Part shown: in pieces, positions 58,386-64,000 of the stretch
How positions within the stretch are numbered: the first letter of the stretch is position 1
Layout of the letters: each line of letters opens with the position of its first letter
Assembly (NCBI RefSeq): GCF_014287795.1
Contig: NZ_JACOON010000007.1
Span: 186,001 to 250,000 of the forward strand
Length of the DNA: 64,000 nt
Origin: Christensenella tenuis
GTDB taxonomy: Bacteria > Bacillota > Clostridia > Christensenellales > Christensenellaceae
Direction: 5' to 3'
Notes under the pieces: model-generated
Seen by the model: only the letters and a program-made list of their open reading frames with translations
What the model was told of the DNA's origin: nothing
The model's database searches: none
Program-made: the position numbers and the translations under genes

Positions 58386-60191
58386 ATGAAATGTAAATGG
58401 ATTTTCAAGCCGAGACAGCATTCTGTCTCCATCAACTTTTTAATAACTTCGCTTTGTCTTGCGGTTCTTTTGATCCCGCTGATCATCATCAGTTCTTTTT
58501 TTGCTGTCTCAATGCGCAAAACGCTCGAAACAAACATCCAAAAAGATCTGGATAACTTTGTGAACCAATCGACCGAAGCCCTGGAAACAGATTTTCGTTC
58601 CGTAAAAGAAATGTATTATACCCTGATGAGCGATCCTATTGTAAACACCGAATTATACCGTGAAATTACAGACAAGGAGACCGATCCAGACATTTTATAT
58701 GAAAATATCAATTCACGGCTGCGGCGGCTTACCTATTACAACAACGCGTGGAACTCGCATTTGCTGCGCTATATTTCCTTGATCTATAACGAAAATGATT
58801 ACAACAGCATCAATAATTTTTCCGCTGGGAGTATTGACGGAATCCGCACAAATCAAACTGTAGGTTCCTTTTATTCCACATTTCAGGACTTTATTGCGAA
58901 TGGCACGCGTATCAACACAATTTTGTTCTCTGCCGACTCGACTGATCCCCTAATCTATTTTGCACAGGATTATTACGAAATTGCCGACTATAAGATTAAC
59001 GGAACTATCGTGATGGGCGTCAGCAGTGAACAGCTTGCACGCGCCTTCAACAGTATCTTGAAATATGATGGAGCGTTGGGCATTGTTTACGATGAGAAAG
59101 GCCGGATTTTATGCAGCACTGCACAAATCACTCCGGGAACGCAAATTTTCGACGCCTCTTTCGGAGAGGTACCTGTTTCAAGAATGCTGCAGGATTCCTC
59201 TTCATATTTTATCAACACGACTTCCCTTTCCGGCTACAACCTCTATTCCGCGGTTATTATCCCCAACCGGGCGGTGTTTCAGGATCTCGAAACACAAATG
59301 GGCGGCTATATCCTGATTATCTTGGTGCTGGCTGCCGCTTTTATTCTCCTGGGGCTGTTTATTTCCCGCAAAATTATTAATTATATTAATTCATTGATTT
59401 CACAAATGGAAATGATTCAGGCCGGACACTATGAAATCACTGTCCCAAATTATGGAATTCGTGAACTTGATACGCTTTCCGCCATTTTCAAGAAAACCTC
59501 CTCCAAAATTGGTTATCTGATCAACGAGGTATATACTAATGAACTTTTATTGCGTGAGGCTGAATTAAAAGCGCTTCAGGCGCAAATCAATCCTCATTTT
59601 TTGTTCAACACATTGCTGTGTATCAGTTGGAACGCAAAATCAAACGGAGATGAAAAAACGTCCCGAATGATTGATGCATTAAGCGAACTTTTGGACTCCA
59701 AAATGTCCTTTACCGAAAATTCCAAGGTAACGGTAGCATATGAAATCGAACATGTAAATTTCTACCTTTTCCTACAAAAAACGCGATTCGGAGACAAGCT
59801 ACGCTTTCATGTGGATATTCCCGAAGATTTTCTTCCGCTCCTGATTCCCAAACTGTGCCTCCAGCCTATTGTGGAGAACGCTGTAGTACACGGCCTGGAA
59901 AACAAAACCGGAATGGGTTATGTGACTGTAACGGCGAAAATCAACGCCGGTATGCTTATTTTTACCGTAGCGGATAACGGCGTCGGAATGGATCCATCCA
60001 GGATGGACCTCGACGCAGATGAGCCGTGCGGCGCGCGCCCCGAGCATCACAATATAGGCCTCAAAAACACCAATAAGAGAATCCGGCATTTATATGGCGA
60101 ACCGTATGGAATCACCATTCGCAGCAGCGAAAATTTTGGTACGCTCGTTGTGATTAAGTTGCCGGTCGACAGGGAGAGTGAGCATGTATAA
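58386..60191 (+). CDS. YesM-type sensor histidine kinase
   Basis: A 601-residue membrane kinase. Two spans (about 18-42 and 307-328) bracket an outside sensor domain. A HAMP segment follows (330-385), then a His_kinase domain with the phosphoacceptor His404 in QAQINPHFLFNTL, and an ATPase domain with N-box PIVENAVVHGLENK and G-box VADNGVGMDP. This is the class that regulates carbohydrate operons with AraC-type partners. The ribosome site is weak (GGTAAATAA). It overlaps its response regulator by 8 bases. Confidence 0.93.
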   Translation: MKCKWIFKPRQHSVSINFLITSLCLAVLLIPLIIISSFFAVSMRKTLETNIQKDLDNFVNQSTEALETDFRSVKEMYYTLMSDPIVNTELYREITDKETDPDILYENINSRLRRLTYYNNAWNSHLLRYISLIYNENDYNSINNFSAGSIDGIRTNQTVGSFYSTFQDFIANGTRINTILFSADSTDPLIYFAQDYYEIADYKINGTIVMGVSSEQLARAFNSILKYDGALGIVYDEKGRILCSTAQITPGTQIFDASFGEVPVSRMLQDSSSYFINTTSLSGYNLYSAVIIPNRAVFQDLETQMGGYILIILVLAAAFILLGLFISRKIINYINSLISQMEMIQAGHYEITVPNYGIRELDTLSAIFKKTSSKIGYLINEVYTNELLLREAELKALQAQINPHFLFNTLLCISWNAKSNGDEKTSRMIDALSELLDSKMSFTENSKVTVAYEIEHVNFYLFLQKTRFGDKLRFHVDIPEDFLPLLIPKLCLQPIVENAVVHGLENKTGMGYVTVTAKINAGMLIFTVADNGVGMDPSRMDLDADEPCGARPEHHNIGLKNTNKRIRHLYGEPYGITIRSSENFGTLVVIKLPVDRESEHV

Positions 60192-61428
60192 CATTATGAT
60201 CGTTGACGATGAACCTATCCTTCGGAATGGAATCAAAAATTTTATTGACTGGCAGTCCCTCGGCTGTGAGGTGTGCTGTCTTGCTGAAAACGGAGAGGAC
60301 GCGCTCCGGCAGTTCCCGCAGTATTCTCCTGATATCTTGATTACAGATATTAAAATGCCGGGAATCGACGGGCTTGAGCTTACCCGTCGCTTAAGCGAGC
60401 TTTCTCCTAAAACCAAGGTCATTATTCTTACCGGTTATTCCGATTTTTCTTATGCGCAGAAAGCAATTCGCTACAGCGTTGTCGATTTTGTTGTAAAAAA
60501 CAATCCTGCTCCCAAAATATGTGAAGCTGTGAAAAAAGCAATCTCGCTTATTGAAAAGGAACGGAAAGATCACCAGTTTTTCGGAGAGTTGGAAGAAATC
60601 GTGAGTCAAAGCTATGATGATCTGAAAACAAAGTTGTTTCTCGATATCATCAACCAGAATATTCTCCTGCCCGAAACGATTGAAGAAAAGGCCGCCCATC
60701 TGGGCGTCAGCCTTTCCGCATACCGTTTAGCGGTGATCGGCATTCCCGACGTGCCGCCTGAAGCAAATCCCCAACAGGTCCGGCAGTCTGTCCGTAACTT
60801 TTCCCTTTCTCTTTTGCTTTCCTTCAAGCCTTTTGCTTTCACCCTCAATGCACAGACGTTATGCCTGATTCTTATTCCAACGGAAGAAAGTGGGGATTTG
60901 AACAAACTATGCGGACAAATTGTCTCTACTTTATTCGATATCACAGGTTTTCGCGTACGTATCGGCGTCAGCGAAATCAAGGAAAGTATCCTCGACTTTT
61001 CCACGGCCTACAGGGAGGCGCTTTCTGTAAAGCGCGACCAGCGCCGGAATATGGCCCCTCGGTTCCTTTATCACCGGGAAGATGCCGATAATGCGCAAAA
61101 TCCGACAATCAGCGAAGCGCTGCGGTTTATTCACGCACACTACAAGGAGGACATTACCCTTCGCCAGATCTCGGATGAGCTCCATCTGAATGCAAGCTAT
61201 TTAAGCCGCCTTTTTAAAAAACATATGAAGGAAACTATCGTGGGGTATATTACCCGTTACCGTATTGAATGCTCCAAAAAGCTGCTCCTGCATTCAGATG
61301 CACGCCTGTATACGATCGCTATAGAAGCAGGCTTTAACGATGCAGCATATTTTTCAAATATCTTTAAAAAATATACTGGTTATTCTCCATCGGAATATAA
61401 AAACAAATTTTCTGAAAAAGAGCATTAG
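60184..61428 (+). CDS. YesN-type response regulator with AraC DNA-binding domain
   Basis: A 414-residue regulator. A receiver domain (1-120) has the acidic pocket VDDE (7-10) and phosphoacceptor Asp55 in LITDIKMPG. A middle region of unknown fold follows, then an AraC/XylS pair of helix-turn-helices at about 310-414 (ITLRQISDELHLNASYLSRL and YTIAIEAGFNDAAYFSNIFK). ATG 60184 follows GGGAG inside the kinase gene. It probably binds the repeated motif near 56100 and 58290. Its stop codon overlaps that of the convergent acetyltransferase gene. Confidence 0.94.
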   Translation: MYNIMIVDDEPILRNGIKNFIDWQSLGCEVCCLAENGEDALRQFPQYSPDILITDIKMPGIDGLELTRRLSELSPKTKVIILTGYSDFSYAQKAIRYSVVDFVVKNNPAPKICEAVKKAISLIEKERKDHQFFGELEEIVSQSYDDLKTKLFLDIINQNILLPETIEEKAAHLGVSLSAYRLAVIGIPDVPPEANPQQVRQSVRNFSLSLLLSFKPFAFTLNAQTLCLILIPTEESGDLNKLCGQIVSTLFDITGFRVRIGVSEIKESILDFSTAYREALSVKRDQRRNMAPRFLYHREDADNAQNPTISEALRFIHAHYKEDITLRQISDELHLNASYLSRLFKKHMKETIVGYITRYRIECSKKLLLHSDARLYTIAIEAGFNDAAYFSNIFKKYTGYSPSEYKNKFSEKEH

Positions 61429-61931
61429 CGGCGGAGCAACGCATACATGCATGAATCCTGTAGCATACCGTTTTTATAAACGCTGCTGCGCAGGACGCCT
61501 TCCAGGGTAAACCCGGCCTTTTCGAGTACGCGCCGTGAAGCCCGGTTCCCCGCAAAGGGCTCCGCGAAAATCCGCTCAATATCATATTTTGCAAATACAT
61601 ACCGGCACATGCGGATTACCGCTTCACTCATGATTCCCTGCCCCCAGAACGGTTCCCCCAGCCAATAGCCAAGTTCTGCGCTTTTTTCGTATACGTCAGT
61701 TCCAAAAAACATACCGATGCTTCCCGCCGCATGGCCGTTCACAAGGATTGCGCGCGTTACCTGCCTGTCTCCCCCCTTTTCGATACATGCGCGGATATAC
61801 GCTTTGGCATCCTCCAATGTATACGGATGGGGAAATGCATTCCTTAAAGCAGCCGCAATTTTTTCATTATTCGCGTATTCCAGAATAGACGCGGCATCCT
61901 CTGGTTTCCATTTTCTCAATACAAACTCCAT
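61425..61931 (-). CDS. GNAT acetyltransferase, RimJ/RimL type
   Basis: A 168-residue N-acetyltransferase. The start LRKWKPEDAASILEYANNEK, the AELGYWLGEPFWGQGIMSEA acetyl-CoA loop and the IERIFAEPFAGNRASRRVLE block followed by KAGF are typical of the Acetyltransf_3 group that modifies protein N-termini or small amines. It is convergent with the response regulator, sharing 4 bases at the stop codons. Substrate is unknown. Confidence 0.9.
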   Translation of the reverse strand: MEFVLRKWKPEDAASILEYANNEKIAAALRNAFPHPYTLEDAKAYIRACIEKGGDRQVTRAILVNGHAAGSIGMFFGTDVYEKSAELGYWLGEPFWGQGIMSEAVIRMCRYVFAKYDIERIFAEPFAGNRASRRVLEKAGFTLEGVLRSSVYKNGMLQDSCMYALLRR

Positions 61932-62118
61932 TTTTCCGCCTCTTTCCTATTTTTCCCATCGTATCATCCCGCAAGGGAGTGCGTCAATCAAAATATCGGT
62001 CCCATTTTTCAGACAAATGCTGCGCTGTTGGCCGACGAATAACCGGGCGCTGCCGTTCTCAGCATAACCGCGGCCGACGGTGCTCCGCCGCCTTAACGAA
62101 AAAGACGGAAAGGCCATG

Positions 62119-62160
62119 GAAAACAAAAAGCTTTCCCTTCCGGAAAAGCTTTTTGTTTTC
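62119..62160 (-). terminator. Intrinsic terminator of xylB
   Basis: A 16-base A/T-flanked stem (62119-62134 with 62145-62160, AAAGCTTTTT core) follows the xylB stop codon closely. The remaining 61932-62118 gap shows no gene or clear site. Confidence 0.75.
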
Positions 62161-62167
62161 TTTTTTC

Positions 62168-63667
62168 TTATTCTGCAGACAGCCTGAACGTATCCTTGAG
62201 GTCATAATATAACTTATCATATATCTTCTTGACCTTCTGGTACTTTTCATGGTTTCCCGCAACAGGCTCTACAACCTCTTTCACTGAATGCACCTTTTCC
62301 GCATCATCGAGATTCTTATAAATCCCTTCACCTACGCCGGCCACGAGCGCACCGCCATATGCCCCGCCTTCTGCCGCTCCCGCGAGGATCTTCACCGGGA
62401 GGTTGAAAATATCAGCCACGATCTGTTTCCACAGCTTCGAATTCGCCCCGCCGCCCGAAAGAATCACTTCCTTGATCTCAAGGTCTGGATTGGTGTTGAG
62501 AATCAACTCATACATCTGGTATAAACCGAACGTTACACCTTCCATGACCGCGCGGGCCATATCTCCCTTGTTCGAAAGCAGGGACAACCCATAGAATACG
62601 CCCCTCGCATCCGGATCCGGATAAGGACAGCGTTCCCCGGAAAGATAGGGCAGGAAGATGATTCCGTTAGAGCCAATGCTGGATGCCTCCGCACCTTCGT
62701 TGATTTCTTTGAACGGCTCTGCGCTTTCCGCATAGAACGTATTTTTATACCATTCCATCGAACCCGCACATGAAAGTTGGCAGCCGAACGCCATGTATTT
62801 TCCTGCCGCATTATTGCAGAAGAACTGGAGCTTCCCGCCCTCGTTCTTGCCGAAACTGTTCATCGCCGTTGCTACCACGCCGGAAGTACCCATTACGACG
62901 CCAAGCGTGCCTTCCTTGATGATGCCCATCCCCGTATTCTGAATGACCGCGTCTCCGCCGCCGCCATAAACCGGAAGGCCTTCCGGTATTCCCGTTTCTG
63001 CTGCCGCCTGTGCCGTCACATGGCCAGTTACTTCATCAGACTCGTATACCTTCGGGAATATGGAGAGGTCGAAACCCAGCTTTTCGATCAGGTCATCCGC
63101 CCATTTGCGTTCCTTTACGTCGAAAAGTCCTGTGCCCGAAGCCTCGGAGGCATCCGTTGCGATTTCGCCTGTCAGGCAATAGCGGATGTAGTCCTTAGGC
63201 ATCACAAATTTTGCGATGCGCGCAAAACTCTCCGGTTCGTGCTTTTTGACCCACAGGAGCTTCCCGCCCGTAAAGCCGGTAAGCATGGTATTGTTGGTAT
63301 AACCGACGAGCCCGTCCAGCCCGCCTGCCGCTTTGATGATCTCTTCGCATTCTTCGCCTGTACGCTGGTCGTTCCACAGGATTGCATTGCGGACTACTTG
63401 ATTGTCCTTATCAAGCGCTACAAGGCCGTGCATCTGCCCTGAAAGGCCAATCGCCACAAGGTTTTCTTTTTCCACGCCGTCAAGCAGCTCTTTGAACGCG
63501 TCTTTCGTGCCCTTCCACCAGTCTGCCGGTTCCTGCTCCGACCATGCCGGTTTAGGCGTATAAAGCGGGTAAGATTTCGTTACCGAACGAATAACCTTCC
63601 CTTCCTCGTCTATGATCAGGCATTTTACGCCGCTCGTGCCTACGTCAATTCCCATTAAATATTTCAT
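62168..63667 (-). CDS. xylB: Xylulokinase
   Basis: Phosphorylates D-xylulose to xylulose 5-phosphate, the entry of xylose and xylitol carbon to the pentose phosphate pathway. FGGY-family kinase of 499 residues with MGIDVGTSGVK at the start, catalytic-loop GLSGQMHGLV, the WNDQRTGEEC stretch, GGGGDAVIQNTGMGI and the FGGY signature region ending LSGGGANSKLWKQI. GAGGAGG precedes ATG 63667. It could use the product of the polyol dehydrogenase at 12552 if that makes xylulose. Confidence 0.94.
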   Translation of the reverse strand: MKYLMGIDVGTSGVKCLIIDEEGKVIRSVTKSYPLYTPKPAWSEQEPADWWKGTKDAFKELLDGVEKENLVAIGLSGQMHGLVALDKDNQVVRNAILWNDQRTGEECEEIIKAAGGLDGLVGYTNNTMLTGFTGGKLLWVKKHEPESFARIAKFVMPKDYIRYCLTGEIATDASEASGTGLFDVKERKWADDLIEKLGFDLSIFPKVYESDEVTGHVTAQAAAETGIPEGLPVYGGGGDAVIQNTGMGIIKEGTLGVVMGTSGVVATAMNSFGKNEGGKLQFFCNNAAGKYMAFGCQLSCAGSMEWYKNTFYAESAEPFKEINEGAEASSIGSNGIIFLPYLSGERCPYPDPDARGVFYGLSLLSNKGDMARAVMEGVTFGLYQMYELILNTNPDLEIKEVILSGGGANSKLWKQIVADIFNLPVKILAGAAEGGAYGGALVAGVGEGIYKNLDDAEKVHSVKEVVEPVAGNHEKYQKVKKIYDKLYYDLKDTFRLSAE

Positions 63668-63682
63668 CTTGGTATCCCTCCT

Positions 63683-64000
63683 CTATTTAATTGCCGTATA
63701 GATATCATACACGCTGTCCAGGATATAATCCGGGGCAACGTCGCCTTCCTCAATGTCCTGATAGGAAATTTCTCCAGAAAGCACCGCGATGCCCACAATG
63801 CCTCCATTTACCGCTGTTTTGACGTCCGTATACAGGCGGTCGCCCACCATTGCCGTTTTTTCCCGCTGGGACCCCGTTTTGGCTAAAATATAATCCACCG
63901 TCTCTTTAAACGGCTTACCCACAAATTTGGGTTCAATGCCCGTTGCGTGTGTAATCATGCATGCCATCGACCCGCAATCCGGGCAAAACTTTCCATCCTC
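63683..64000 (-). CDS. HAD-superfamily IIA phosphatase (NagD-like), 5' end outside window
   Basis: The last 105 residues of a HAD phosphatase whose start lies beyond the right edge. DCGSMACMITHATGIEPKFV followed by GKP is the NagD-like cap-to-core junction, and AMVGDRLYTDVKTAVNGGI holds motif IV with the Mg-binding acidic residues. It probably dephosphorylates a nucleotide or sugar phosphate. It ends 15 bases upstream of xylB on the same strand, so the two are likely cotranscribed. Confidence 0.87.
   Translation of the reverse strand, partial: EDGKFCPDCGSMACMITHATGIEPKFVGKPFKETVDYILAKTGSQREKTAMVGDRLYTDVKTAVNGGIVGIAVLSGEISYQDIEEGDVAPDYILDSVYDIYTAIK

Noticed and set aside
1..64000. tRNA, rRNA, CRISPR array, prophage or insertion sequence
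   Set aside because: I read both strands for T-loop patterns, regular repeats, integrases and transposases and found none I could support.

Overview
The window looks like chromosomal DNA from a low-to-mid GC Gram-positive anaerobe of the class Clostridia. The evidence is strong AGGAGG-type ribosome sites, sigma-A style promoters, a T-box leader in front of glycyl-tRNA synthetase, the electron-bifurcating NfnAB pair, a type III pantothenate kinase, an ECF-type vitamin transporter, YesM/YesN regulation, and lipoprotein rather than periplasmic solute receptors. I cannot name the genus; a gut-type Christensenellales, Lachnospiraceae or Oscillospiraceae lineage would fit. I see no phage, insertion sequence, CRISPR array, rRNA or tRNA.

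Layout. 1-5.6 kb: partial RelA/SpoT-family protein, an NAD synthetase with an extra C-terminal domain, a WYL regulator, AraD-type epimerase, then a divergent MFS transporter. 5.7-7.2 kb: hotdog thioesterase, a structured RNA candidate, and deoC. 7.2-15 kb: a sugar operon (xylitol/sorbitol-type dehydrogenase, URO-D family protein, RbsC-like permease, sugar-binding lipoprotein, RbsA-like ATPase) with its ROK regulator. 15-24 kb: MetY, an SDR, DUF2207 and LemA membrane proteins, cupin, homoserine dehydrogenase, CoaX, a PanT-like S component, TspO. 24-31.5 kb: CrcB, zinc-ribbon protein, T-box-glyS, CobT, a DUF1648-type protein, CadA with an ArsR/NUDIX pair. 31.7-36.9 kb: a three-gene overlapping operon (5'-nucleotidase, HdeD-like/cysteine-hydrolase fusion, esterase) and ferritin. 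37-46.4 kb: TetR-MATE, NfnAB, a DnaA-box cluster, a PQQ-propeller protein, YhhN, a TrkA-C membrane protein, flavodoxin, DNA glycosylase.

46.5-61.4 kb is a carbohydrate locus: extracellular-solute-binding lipoprotein, two permeases, two URO-D family proteins flanking a DUF6259 predicted glycosidase, YesL, and an MsmK-type ATPase. Next to it are a decayed acetyl-xylan esterase, a fourth URO-D family gene, and a divergent YesM/YesN two-component system. A similar roughly 34-bp motif lies in front of both minus-strand operons, which suggests that the two-component system controls both. The window ends with a GNAT acetyltransferase, xylulokinase and a partial HAD phosphatase.

Taken together, AraD, xylulokinase, the polyol dehydrogenase, DeoC and two ABC importers point to scavenging of pentoses, polyols and plant or host glycans. 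The most unusual items are the four URO-D superfamily genes tied to sugar uptake, the HdeD/permuted cysteine-hydrolase fusion operon, the DnaA-box cluster away from dnaA, the compact T-box, and the structured RNA before deoC.
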